From assembly GCA_021399405.1 (NCBI GenBank), contig JAAFKL010000446.1, positions 1-8,089 of the forward strand: a stretch of 8,089 nt of DNA, read 5' to 3'. The stretch is from Candidatus Heimdallarchaeota archaeon. Lineage in GTDB: Archaea; Asgardarchaeota; Heimdallarchaeia; Heimdallarchaeales; Kariarchaeaceae. The notes under the pieces were generated by a model. The model did no database searches. It worked only from the letters and a program-made list of their open reading frames with translations, and was not told the DNA's origin. Made by a program: the position numbers and the translations under genes. Shown here in pieces: positions 1-6,983 of this stretch; within the stretch, counting starts at the first letter, position 1, and each line of letters starts with the position of its first letter.

Positions 1-1220
1 CTTTCTGCTTCTGACAATTGAACTGTGATTTTAACAAAGAATAGAAACCAAAGGAATTGAATGACTATAGAGAGATAGCTTATGAAAACAATTTTTCCTG
101 CAATTGTTGTTAAGTAAATGGCAATGAGAACTCCAATCACAGGTATTCCAGAAAATATCGATTTGTTTAGCATACTCATATCATTTATTGGAACAAACAT
201 TACGACGATGATTGACGAGAACATGAGCAGAGGCAATAATCCGCTAATCATATTTGCTTCTTTTTCATCCTTAGCAAGCAATGACACGAGTACAGCCAAA
301 ACTATTATCGTGAGTGCGATAACAATTATGGCAAGTATAAACATGAATATCGATAATAATCCTACGCTTTCAATTATATCAATTATCTCTCCTGAGGAAT
401 CAGAATCAGTCTCACCAAGCAAGAATAGCAACAATGAAAAACTAATTACTGCTGCAATGATATCAAGTAATGTCGTTATACCCACTATGGCAAAACCATA
501 CAATACTTTGCCTAATATTATTGACCTACGTCTAACAGGTTGAAGAAACAATGTTTCAAGAGTACGTTGCTCTCTCTCTAAAGTTACTGAAATTAGGACT
601 AAGTTAATCGGAGGAAAAACCAAGAAGAAAATGATGTAAACAGGAATGATAAATAATTGACCAGCCAATTCTTCATCCAAACCCTCTGTATTGTACTCTA
701 TTCTTTTGAAATTGTATTGAATGCGATCAAATTCTAAGTCAGGATTTTCTAATTCCAATATCTGTTGTTCAAATTGCAATGTTAACTGTAGGATAGAAAT
801 TGCAAGTATTTCATATTTTGTAGAATTCATAGAATAGTAAATACTAAGTTCTGTACTTTCTTGAAGTTCAAATTGAGTTGTAAAATTATTCGGGATAAAA
901 ATAAATATTTCTAATTTTGTACTTTGAGAATAATCAAGGTAATTACCTGTAACCTCTTCTAATTCAGTCCCATTAACAGTTTCCCATAATGATATTAGTT
1001 GAGATGTAATGTCAGAAGGATTTTCATCTAGAATTAGAACTTTAACTGGAGTTTCTTCATCTTCAAAATAACTTATACTTAAGCCTGAAATCACAGCAAT
1101 AAGAATAATCATAATTGGCATTATGCTAAGTATAAAGATACGACGCTTACTCTTGAATAAAAGCTTCAGTTCTTTCTTTGCAACAATGATAGAAGCGTTT
1201 TTCGTTCCTTTGATTGACAT
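1..1220 (-). CDS. ABC-2 type (NatB-like) exporter permease, C-terminus cut by window edge
   Basis: This is the membrane subunit of an ABC exporter, paired with the ATPase gene just upstream. The minus-strand frame from the ATG at 1220 stays open for 406 codons to the window edge. Topology fits the ABC-2/NatB family: a cytosolic N-terminus, helix 1 at about residues 28-49, an outward-facing domain at about 52-186, then hydrophobic segments near 187-212, 238-268, 286-316, 324-345 and 357-396. After the second helix comes the motif EREQRTLETLFLQPVRRRSI (215-234), the conserved coupling-helix region that contacts the ATPase in this family. The last helices are present, so probably only a short tail is missing. 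The start is fixed by GGAGGT 6 bases before the ATG and by a 2-base gap after the ATPase stop. The substrate cannot be read from the sequence; Na+, drug or lipid export are all possible for this family. Confidence 0.88.
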   Translation of the reverse strand, partial: MSIKGTKNASIIVAKKELKLLFKSKRRIFILSIMPIMIILIAVISGLSISYFEDEETPVKVLILDENPSDITSQLISLWETVNGTELEEVTGNYLDYSQSTKLEIFIFIPNNFTTQFELQESTELSIYYSMNSTKYEILAISILQLTLQFEQQILELENPDLEFDRIQYNFKRIEYNTEGLDEELAGQLFIIPVYIIFFLVFPPINLVLISVTLEREQRTLETLFLQPVRRRSIILGKVLYGFAIVGITTLLDIIAAVISFSLLLFLLGETDSDSSGEIIDIIESVGLLSIFMFILAIIVIALTIIVLAVLVSLLAKDEKEANMISGLLPLLMFSSIIVVMFVPINDMSMLNKSIFSGIPVIGVLIAIYLTTIAGKIVFISYLSIVIQFLWFLFFVKITVQLSEAE

Positions 1221-1222
1221 TT

Positions 1223-1993
1223 TTAAACCTCCATTTCCATCTCATTGACTTCTACATCATCAATGCCAAGTATTCTAGCGATTACATCTTCAAAATCTTC
1301 ATCATTTTTCCGATGATCTTTCAATATATTTTGAGGAGAGTCGATCATGAGTATGACTCCTTCCTTAATTATTGCAACCTTGGTACATAGTTGATATGCC
1401 TCAAACATATTGTGTGTAGCAAGGAAAATAGTCATCTTTGAACTTAATTCCTTGATTGTCTTTCGCACTTTCCTTGCAACCAAAACATCCAAACCAGTTG
1501 TGGGTTCATCTAGAAATAATAATTTAGGTTGACCCAACAATGTTCTTGCAATCATCGTCCGTTGTTTTAAACCCCCAGATAAGTGATCTACCCTCGTATC
1601 AAGTCGATCTGTTATTCCTAAAATCTCAACAACTTCATTTATTCTATCATCAATTGCTTCAGGTTCAACATTTTGCATCTGGGCTATAAATGTTAAATTT
1701 TCTCGAATTGTGAATTCTTCATACAATCCAGCATTCTGTGGTAGTACCCCCACCAAGGCTCGAACACGCTCAGGTTCTTCTACTGGATCTATGCCCATAA
1801 CCCTTGCACTGCCAGAAGTGGGACGTAACATAGTGACTAATGATCGGATAAGTGTTGTCTTACCAGCACCATTTACTCCGATTAGTCCAAAAATCTCACC
1901 TTCATTAACTTCAAATGTGATTGATTTCAATGCTTCCGTTCCATTATCATAGGTCTTATTTAATTCACGAACCACTACAATTGGATCAGACAT
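1223..1993 (-). CDS. ABC transporter ATP-binding subunit (NatA/CcmA-like)
   Basis: This is the cytosolic ATPase that powers the adjacent permease. All catalytic motifs are visible in the 256 residues: Walker A GVNGAGKT (39-46), Q-loop Gln86, signature LSGGLKQR (138-145), Walker B LLFLDEP (158-164) with Glu163 as the likely catalytic base, D-loop GLDV (167-170) and H-loop His194. The D-loop has Val where Pro is usual (GLDP), a small variation. Length and the N-terminal pattern (VRELNKTYDNGTEALKSITF) match single-domain exporter ATPases of the NatA/CcmA class. The last 30 or so residues are acidic and likely variable. It is the first gene of a two-gene unit; its final codons carry the Shine-Dalgarno of the permease, which suggests translational coupling. 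No Shine-Dalgarno is seen before its own ATG, but an AT-rich box about 28 bases upstream fits a leaderless mRNA. Confidence 0.95.
   Translation of the reverse strand: MSDPIVVVRELNKTYDNGTEALKSITFEVNEGEIFGLIGVNGAGKTTLIRSLVTMLRPTSGSARVMGIDPVEEPERVRALVGVLPQNAGLYEEFTIRENLTFIAQMQNVEPEAIDDRINEVVEILGITDRLDTRVDHLSGGLKQRTMIARTLLGQPKLLFLDEPTTGLDVLVARKVRKTIKELSSKMTIFLATHNMFEAYQLCTKVAIIKEGVILMIDSPQNILKDHRKNDEDFEDVIARILGIDDVEVNEMEMEV
1227..1232 (-). promoter_or_regulatory. Strong Shine-Dalgarno (GGAGGT) for the permease
   Basis: GGAGGT on the minus strand ends 6 bases before the permease ATG at 1220 and overlaps the last codons of the ATPase gene (ATG GAG GTT TAA). It decides the permease start and indicates that both proteins are made from one transcript. 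Confidence 0.8.
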
Positions 1994-2015
1994 AGCTCAG
2001 TATTGCGATAATCGG

Positions 2016-2025
2016 TATTTTAATT
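2016..2025 (-). promoter_or_regulatory. Putative TATA box for the ABC operon
   Basis: AATTAAAATA on the minus strand is centred about 28 bases before the ATPase ATG. At the usual archaeal spacing, transcription would begin at or next to the ATG, giving a leaderless mRNA, which agrees with the lack of a Shine-Dalgarno. In AT-rich DNA such boxes also occur by chance. Confidence 0.3.
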
Positions 2026-2232
2026 CATTGAAAGTACTCATATTCGTTAATATTCATATATTCAATTATTGTTCCACATAATATTATTTGAATATGATCT
2101 AACCATAATTTATGTACAAATGGCGAGTAAATGAGATTATTTGTTATAAATTATGTTCTGAATATGTATTTCGAGTTATAACCGTCTCTACTTTGATACT
2201 ATTAGATCAATTTCTATTTGGGCGAGATATTC

Positions 2233-2254
2233 ATTCGAATTAATTCGTTCGAAT
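2233..2254. repeat. Nested palindromes sharing TTCGAAT
   Basis: ATTCGAAT (2233-2240) is a perfect 8-base palindrome. CGAATTAATTCG (2236-2247) is a perfect 12-base palindrome overlapping it. TTCGAAT recurs as a direct repeat at 2234-2240 and 2248-2254. The arrangement could be a dimeric regulator site or just AT-rich chance. It lies about 240 bases before the ABC operon start, far for an archaeal operator, and on the 3' side of the small membrane-protein gene. Confidence 0.4.
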
Positions 2255-2316
2255 CCAAATCAATTCATTATTCGTTTTTTTACACTAAAAATATTTATCA
2301 TAGAAATAATAGTTAG

Positions 2317-2655
2317 CTAAATGAAAAACGAGAAATCATTTAGAAACTTACTGATTTCCGGATTTGGTCCTTCTTCATACGGATAATTTGATGGTGTTTC
2401 GAATGCAAAATATAATGATAAAATGATCATCATCAGTGAACCCAGAGATAAACGTAGGTCCAATTTATTTGCAGGTATTTTATTGCGAAAATCAATGTAG
2501 ACAAATACTCTAATCAATCCATACGTTATTACTAAGAAAATAACTAATATTCCAATCAAACCTTCAGAACGATTTTGGTATTCACTACAAACGATGAGTA
2601 ATATGATGATAGTTAGAATAAGGTTAATACCTGATGTTTTTGCATACTTGGTCAT
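2317..2655 (-). CDS. Small three-helix membrane protein, unknown function
   Basis: I do not recognise a family for this 112-residue protein. It has three hydrophobic segments at about residues 10-24, 32-54 and 70-86, joined by a short polar loop (EYQNRSEG) and a basic loop (DFRNKIPANKLDLR). The C-terminal tail of about 25 residues is polar, with Pro and acidic residues (ETPSNYPYEEGPNPE). By the positive-inside rule, the basic 55-68 loop should be cytosolic and the acidic tail outside. No catalytic or metal-binding motif is seen. It stands alone, with 161 bases to a TATA-like box shared with no other gene. The start is supported by that box about 26 bases upstream, which suggests a leaderless mRNA. 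Coding is supported mainly by the clean alternation of hydrophobic and polar segments. Confidence 0.7.
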   Translation of the reverse strand: MTKYAKTSGINLILTIIILLIVCSEYQNRSEGLIGILVIFLVITYGLIRVFVYIDFRNKIPANKLDLRLSLGSLMMIILSLYFAFETPSNYPYEEGPNPEISKFLNDFSFFI

Positions 2656-2678
2656 TAACGAAGAATTGTGCTATAAGA

Positions 2679-2686
2679 TAAATAGT
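2679..2686 (-). promoter_or_regulatory. Putative TATA box for the small membrane protein
   Basis: CTATTTAT on the minus strand, continuing into CTTATA, is centred about 26-28 bases before the ATG at 2655. This matches archaeal box A spacing for a transcript starting at the initiation codon. Confidence 0.35.
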
Positions 2687-2847
2687 TTTCTGGTAATTAG
2701 CAGGATCTGAGGTTTTTATGTCGTTTGGAACTTTGTTCTTTATTCTGCATAGTTTGCATTTACTCTCGGAAGTACTGTAACGATCGATCCCTAAATTTCT
2801 GAAGGGAAATGATTAAATGAATCAATCTATTACATTTTATTTCTCTT

Positions 2848-4149
2848 TCATGGATAATGGATATCTTTTTTCCGGATGATTATGAAAGTAGTGAATATTA
2901 AACTAACTAAAGCCGTAAGAATCGGCAAAGTAACCCCTTCCTCCGTACTAGTTTCATCTTTTTGAAGTACTGTTGTGCTGGGTTGACTGTCTTTCGTAGT
3001 TGACTGAGTTGTAGTAATCGATTGTGTGGTGGTAGTTGTTGATTGTGTAGTTGTAATTGCATCATCATTTAGATCAAGAGACCATGTCTCGTTTACGTTT
3101 AACCAAGGGGATCCTTTCACGAAACCTCCAAACATGATGATTTTGTCATTAACTTCGTCATATACCCTCCCCTTATCGATTCCTCTACCTGGGGGAGTAA
3201 AATTAGTAGATATTTCATTCCAAGCATTATCGGAATAATCATACAACCATGTATCATCGAAGGCATACGTTTGGTTCCATCCACCAAATAGTACAAATTT
3301 TTTAATTGAAACATCATACACGATATCGATATTATAGCGGGGTTCGGTTGGTTGGTTCAAAGGATTCATTTCTGTCCATGTATTATTCTCGTAGTTATAT
3401 ACCCAAGTATCAGTTAAAATACCTGCAGAACTAGCACCGCCATACATAAGAAACACTTGGTTGATAGGATCATATTCTATAGTTTGTCTGGATCGTGCAG
3501 GGGGTGAAATAGCCGGTGTAAGTTCAGTCCAATTGTTAGTCTTATAGTCATATGTCCATGTCTCTGCTGAATCTGCTAGTCCAGTCCCACTTCGTGAGGT
3601 AGCTTTTCCTCCAAATAGAATTATTTTCTCGTTAACACTATCATATGCCATGTCATGATATCTACGAGCTGTGGGAGAATATGAGGGTTTTAGCTCTGTC
3701 CAATTATTTGTATCATAATCATATTCCCATGTTTCACCAGTTACATAAACTGTGGATATTCCTCCGAACATAATTACTTTGTTTTCAGTTGAATCATACG
3801 CCATAGCATGATATCCAAATGGTTTAGGTGATTTTAATGGATTAAGTTCTTTCCAAGCATTGCTGATATAATCAAATTCCCACGTATCGCTTCCAAAAAC
3901 TCCATCTAGTAACCCACCATATAATATTATTTTTTCATTTACTGAATTGTAAACCATATTATGGTGAATACGTACTGAGGGGGCATTATTGGGATTTAAT
4001 TTTTCCCAATTACCACTTATTGTGGACAAAAAGGTTTTACTATTACTATTTTCTTGATTGTAATCTTGAAAAGCAAAACCACCTGAATATTGTAGTGAAA
4101 TCATCAGTGAAATGGTGATCCATAATTTTAAACGAGATTTTTGTCCCAT
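2848..4149 (-). CDS. Secreted, membrane-anchored six-blade kelch propeller protein
   Basis: This is a predicted cell-surface protein of 433 residues. An N-terminal signal sequence (basic KSRLK, then hydrophobic residues about 9-27) leads to six kelch repeats at about 58-106, 109-157, 160-215, 217-266, 269-318 and 320-360. Each has the kelch signature: a His or Tyr followed by MAYDS-type strands, IILFGG or similar, then DTWEYDY and NxWTEL. The segment NWEKLNP (48-54) before repeat 1 resembles the last strand of a blade and probably closes the ring. A Thr/Ser/Gln stalk (366-393), likely O-glycosylated, follows. A C-terminal helix (about 407-425) with RKKD after it then anchors the protein, domain outside. 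GAGGAA 4 bases before the ATG and a TATA-like box about 35 bases upstream support this start. Kelch propellers usually bind proteins or sugars; some are oxidases, but no active site is evident. The partner is unknown. Confidence 0.9.
   Translation of the reverse strand: MGQKSRLKLWITISLMISLQYSGGFAFQDYNQENSNSKTFLSTISGNWEKLNPNNAPSVRIHHNMVYNSVNEKIILYGGLLDGVFGSDTWEFDYISNAWKELNPLKSPKPFGYHAMAYDSTENKVIMFGGISTVYVTGETWEYDYDTNNWTELKPSYSPTARRYHDMAYDSVNEKIILFGGKATSRSGTGLADSAETWTYDYKTNNWTELTPAISPPARSRQTIEYDPINQVFLMYGGASSAGILTDTWVYNYENNTWTEMNPLNQPTEPRYNIDIVYDVSIKKFVLFGGWNQTYAFDDTWLYDYSDNAWNEISTNFTPPGRGIDKGRVYDEVNDKIIMFGGFVKGSPWLNVNETWSLDLNDDAITTTQSTTTTTQSITTTQSTTKDSQPSTTVLQKDETSTEEGVTLPILTALVSLIFTTFIIIRKKDIHYP
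2992..3054 (-). repeat. Thr/Gln/Ser stalk repeat of the kelch protein
   Basis: This stretch codes for residues 366-386, which read as irregular TTTQS units (TTTQS, TTTTTQS, ITTTQS). The minus-strand DNA shows matching imperfect repeats built on ACTACACAATCAAC. It forms a spacer between the propeller and the membrane helix and is a likely site of length variation. Confidence 0.7.
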
Positions 4150-4153
4150 TTAA

Positions 4154-4159
4154 TTCCTC
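4154..4159 (-). promoter_or_regulatory. Shine-Dalgarno-like GAGGAA for the kelch gene
   Basis: GAGGAA lies 4 bases before the ATG at 4149 on the minus strand. The spacing is short, so its use is uncertain, but it agrees with the chosen start. Confidence 0.4.
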
Positions 4160-4180
4160 AATTTCTATCTGAAGCATTGA

Positions 4181-4188
4181 AATAAATA
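4181..4188 (-). promoter_or_regulatory. Putative TATA box for the kelch gene
   Basis: TATTTATT on the minus strand is centred about 35 bases before the kelch ATG. It predicts a transcript starting some 8-10 bases before the ATG, close to the GAGGAA element. Confidence 0.4.
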
Positions 4189-4518
4189 GATATTCCTGTC
4201 AAGTTATGATATAAGTAAAATTTTTTAAATTACGAATAGCAGGATCATAGATGATATTTGATCATTCAATATTTTCACTACCCCCATCGGAAACAAAGGA
4301 CACAGTGGACAAGCACATTTACCTGAATTTTTCTGTTTTCGTATTTTAAGATTTCATATGATCAAATTACGTATATACTATGGAATCCAAATTTTGCGGA
4401 TAACCTGAGCTAACTGTAATTCGAAAAAAGCAAACATTGTAAATTGTCTCACTATTCAATTTCTTGAGTAAAATTTGCCATAAAATTTGTACAAAATAAT
4501 TCTTGAACCGAGTAAACC

Positions 4519-4527
4519 ATTTAAATT
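4519..4527 (+). promoter_or_regulatory. Putative TATA box for the NHL gene
   Basis: ATTTAAATT is centred about 24 bases before the ATG at 4547, so transcription would start at or near that ATG. The box lies inside the region that would be coding if the upstream TTG at 4487 were used, which argues against the longer form. Confidence 0.45.
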
Positions 4528-4546
4528 TAATCATCAATTAGGTTCA

Positions 4547-5809
4547 ATGTCTAGCATTAGAAAGATTAGTATTAGCCTTGTAATAGTTCTACTTTTAAGT
4601 TTTAATAGCTCTAATTCATTTTTATTAACTTCTGCACATGTGTCAATAACCTATGATCAAACTATTGAGGGGTTATTTACCAGACCAATGAGTGTCTTGC
4701 TAACTGACAATAATATTTATGTTGTCGATGATGGAGATGATACAGTAAAAATTTTCAATAAAGGTGGTGTGTACGTTTCAGAATTTGGAGGTACTGGAAC
4801 TGGAGGAGGTTTATTTACCACTCCACACGATATTGAAACCAATGGAACTCATCTCTTTGTTTCAGATTGGGGAGTGTCTAACATTCAAGTGTTTGATTTA
4901 GATGGAACTTATGTCAAATTGATGGGAGGAGTTGGAACGACTGCAGGAAAATTTTTCCGACCAGCCACCATCCATTTTAATGGCACCAACATCCTAGTTG
5001 CGGATTCTTTCAATGATCGTATTCAAATATTTGACGCAAATGGAAACTATGTCTCTGAATTTGATACATCAACGGAGGTGGAAACACCATTTGGAGTAGC
5101 AAGTAATTACACTCATATTTTTGTAGCAGATTATGGGATTGATCAACCGATGGAAGTTTACGATTCTGCTGGAACACATTTAGCCACATATGGTTCAGGT
5201 CAATTAAGGCAAACTGTGGATGTGGAAATCCACGGTCAATTAAAAATAGTAAGTGATTCTGGAAATGGTAAAATGTGGGTTTACAATATGGCAGGAGAAA
5301 ATATCACTCATTATGGTGAAGGCTCTGGTCTCACAAATGATAGATTCAATCAAATAAAGAATATTGATTCTAATTCAACCCATCTAGCTGTGGCTGATTC
5401 TGCAAATTCACGAATTCAGATATTTGCACTTGATAATCCCTACATCATCATTACTTTGAGGGAATCTACGACAGAAACCGAAACTGATACTGCTACCATC
5501 ACCCAAACCGATACCAGTACAGTGACCCAGACAGCAACGACAGTAACCGAAACAGGAACCACGGTAACCGTATTTGGAGCTACCGACACGGTGACTGAAA
5601 CCGTAACTGAAACTGTTGCAGTGTCGACAGCAACGGTCCCTGGGACAGAAACGGTAACTGAAACTTCCACCGCAGTAGAAACGCAAGTTTCAACAATCAC
5701 CACCGAAATCACAAGTGCAAAAAGTGAAGTGCAATTTCCAAGTTTTTATTTGATAGGATTCATGTTGACCGCAATCGTAATGGCAAAACGTGTTAAAATT
5801 AGAAAATAA
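4547..5809 (+). CDS. Secreted, membrane-anchored six-blade NHL-repeat propeller protein
   Basis: This predicted surface protein has 420 residues from the ATG at 4547. The frame is open to a TTG at 4487, but the ATG puts a classic signal sequence (SSIRK, then hydrophobic 8-19) at the N-terminus and leaves the TATA-like box outside the gene. Six NHL-type blades follow at about 42-80, 89-127, 136-172, 179-216, 219-256 and 265-294. Typical strands are NNIYVVDDGDDTVKIF, THLFVSDWGVSNIQVF and NILVADSFNDRIQIF. Residues 306-392 form a long Thr/Glu/Val stalk with a TETVTETV-type rhythm, followed by a C-terminal helix (about 397-413) and the basic tail KRVKIRK. NHL propellers bind proteins, sugars or nucleic acids, and some are lyases or hydrolases; no catalytic site is visible. 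The layout mirrors the divergent kelch neighbour, suggesting a related surface role. Confidence 0.9.
   Translation: MSSIRKISISLVIVLLLSFNSSNSFLLTSAHVSITYDQTIEGLFTRPMSVLLTDNNIYVVDDGDDTVKIFNKGGVYVSEFGGTGTGGGLFTTPHDIETNGTHLFVSDWGVSNIQVFDLDGTYVKLMGGVGTTAGKFFRPATIHFNGTNILVADSFNDRIQIFDANGNYVSEFDTSTEVETPFGVASNYTHIFVADYGIDQPMEVYDSAGTHLATYGSGQLRQTVDVEIHGQLKIVSDSGNGKMWVYNMAGENITHYGEGSGLTNDRFNQIKNIDSNSTHLAVADSANSRIQIFALDNPYIIITLRESTTETETDTATITQTDTSTVTQTATTVTETGTTVTVFGATDTVTETVTETVAVSTATVPGTETVTETSTAVETQVSTITTEITSAKSEVQFPSFYLIGFMLTAIVMAKRVKIRK
5462..5722 (+). repeat. Thr-rich stalk repeat of the NHL protein
   Basis: The stretch codes for about 87 residues in which Thr alternates with Glu, Val, Gln, Ala and Ser (TETD, TVTQT, TVTETVTETV). 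The DNA shows imperfect repeats of GTAACTGAAAC and GTAACCGAAAC. By hand count, 5461-5700 is about 49% G+C, against about 32% in the 60 bases at 5341-5400 and 25% at 5821-5880. Such stalks lift surface domains off the membrane and are often O-glycosylated. The long reverse-strand frames here are by-products of the repeat. Confidence 0.85.
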
Positions 5810-5935
5810 AAATTATTGCGAAAAGACGAATAGTCAAACAATTGTGATTCCTAAAAATTTTGTAATTATCTTAACTCCAAAGTAAGTATTGCTTAGTAGT
5901 ATTTGGATATACATTATATTATCATTCTTTGGTCG

Positions 5936-5948
5936 AAATTAAATAAAT
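5936..5948 (+). promoter_or_regulatory. Putative TATA box for the 5978 gene
   Basis: AAATTAAATAAAT is centred about 36 bases before the ATG at 5978, which predicts a leader of roughly 9 bases. No clear Shine-Dalgarno lies in between (CTTGAAAGAATAAA). Confidence 0.35.
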
Positions 5949-5977
5949 GAGAAGAATCTACCACTTGAAAGAATAAA

Positions 5978-6880
5978 ATGAAATCAGCAGTTTCAATATC
6001 GTTAGGTAGTGCAATAAGAGATCATCAAGGAATCATTAATCTTGGAGGAACTGAGGTTTCTGTGCAAAGGATTGGTGTGGATGGTGATAGCAAGCTAATG
6101 AATCAGCGATATAAGGAATTAGACGGCAAAGTTGATGCTTTTGGAGCTGGAGGATTTATATTTGGATTCAAAATGGATGATCGGTATTACACCCTCAGAT
6201 CAGTGAAAAAGTTAACTAAAGGTGTTATACTAACCCCAGTAGTTGATGGTAGTGGTGTTAAAACTACAGTTGAAAGAACTGCCCTCCAATCGATTTGGTC
6301 CGAAATTGAACATTTATTTGATAATAAACCAAAAACTGCCTTAGTAACATCGGCAATTGATCGTTGGGGGATGACTAAATCTATTACAGATGCGGGTTTT
6401 GAAACTGTGTTTGGCGATTTATATTTCGCCCTGGGTATTAGGAAGGAGATTAAGACTCAAAAGGGAGCAAAAAGATTAGCTCGTTTAATGATGCCTATTG
6501 TGAAATTTATGCCTATCAGTATGTTATATCCTGTAGGCGATACGCAAAAAGAAAGGAAACCAAAATACACTCATCTTTTTGAAAATGCAACAGTAATTGG
6601 TGGTGACTTCATCTATACCAAAAAATATTCTCCCGATGATATGAAAGAAAAAATAATTTTAACTAACACTACCACCAAAGATGACCGAGATGATCTATTT
6701 TCAAGGGGAGTTGAGGCAATCATAACAACAACACCAGAAATTGGTGGAAGAAGTTTTGGTACAAATGTATTGGAAGCTGCAATAGTAGCCGAGGCAGGAT
6801 TAAATCGTGGTTTGACCGAAGAAGAGATGCTTCAAAAAGTAGATCAATTTAATCTTAAACCCACATTGCATCTACCATGA
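5978..6880 (+). CDS. Conserved protein of the 'quinate 5-dehydrogenase'-named family, function unproven
   Basis: This 300-residue soluble protein resembles, from memory, a bacterial and archaeal family often labelled quinate 5-dehydrogenase. Its marker segments are SVSIxLGSAIRDH (5-16), RIGVDGD (31-37), TPVVDGSGVKTTVER (86-100), SAIDRWGM (125-132), FGDLYFALG (145-153), GGDFIYTKKY (208-217), ILTNTTT (227-233) and ITTTPEIGGRSFGTNVLEA (249-267). The GG/FGTN block near the end and the invariant Asp-rich turns suggest an enzyme. However, I see neither the NAD(P)-binding GxGGxx loop in its usual place nor the Lys/Asp active-site motifs of shikimate/quinate dehydrogenases, so the name is doubtful. 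There is no signal peptide or membrane helix, so it is cytosolic. It has its own TATA-like box and is separated by 103 bases from the next gene. Family membership is fairly secure; the reaction is not. Confidence 0.75.
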   Translation: MKSAVSISLGSAIRDHQGIINLGGTEVSVQRIGVDGDSKLMNQRYKELDGKVDAFGAGGFIFGFKMDDRYYTLRSVKKLTKGVILTPVVDGSGVKTTVERTALQSIWSEIEHLFDNKPKTALVTSAIDRWGMTKSITDAGFETVFGDLYFALGIRKEIKTQKGAKRLARLMMPIVKFMPISMLYPVGDTQKERKPKYTHLFENATVIGGDFIYTKKYSPDDMKEKIILTNTTTKDDRDDLFSRGVEAIITTTPEIGGRSFGTNVLEAAIVAEAGLNRGLTEEEMLQKVDQFNLKPTLHLP

Positions 6881-6983
6881 ATTAAACATCATTCAAATCT
6901 GTCCACAAATTTATACCTGAAGCAATAATGAGAATTTATTGAGTTATGATTTTTTAATCTAATACTATTCATAAATTCGTTCT

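Larger units (their letters stand above)
1994..2316. other. 323-base intergenic region between two minus-strand genes
   Basis: There is no credible coding frame on either strand. It holds the probable promoter of the ABC operon at its left end, a cluster of short nested palindromes near 2233-2254, and a run of seven T at 2275-2281. It is very AT-rich. The piece GTTCGAATC near 2247-2255 resembles a tRNA T-loop, but no tRNA can be folded around it. Confidence 0.5.
4150..4546. other. Divergent intergenic region between the kelch and NHL genes
   Basis: About 400 bases separate the two divergent starts, and no convincing gene is seen. The region carries a TATA-like box for each gene close to its own start. 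In the middle, 4279-4317 is clearly richer in G and C than the AT-rich flanks. The minus strand there reads C-A-C-P-L-C-P in one frame, but without a start codon. The middle could hold binding sites for a shared regulator; no clear inverted repeat was found. Confidence 0.5.

Noticed and set aside
118..543. Plus-strand open frame of 141 codons
   Set aside because: It lies antisense to the permease gene, whose reverse frame shows clear ABC-2 topology and the ERExxTLE motif; the plus-strand product has no recognisable feature.
2221..2285. Possible tRNA, suggested by GTTCGAATC
   Set aside because: The T-stem does not pair properly, and no acceptor, D or anticodon arms can be formed around it.
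2718..2780. Plus-strand small frame of 20 codons starting ATGTCGTTTGG, with GAGG just upstream
   Set aside because: It is very short with no recognisable features, and chance is the simpler explanation in AT-rich DNA.
4225..4350. Minus-strand frame reading K-C-A-C-P-L-C-P in a GC-richer patch, similar to small Cys-rich archaeal proteins
   Set aside because: There is no start codon before the cysteines, the frame stops shortly before and after, and no further Cys cluster follows. At most it is a decayed remnant.
4487..4546. Extended N-terminus of the NHL protein from a TTG codon
   Set aside because: It would bury the signal peptide 20 residues inside the protein and place the probable TATA box within the coding region.
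5408..5712. Two overlapping minus-strand frames rich in Val/Ser or Cys/Gly
   Set aside because: They are antisense to the Thr-rich repeat of the NHL protein; repetitive DNA keeps several frames open and explains their composition.
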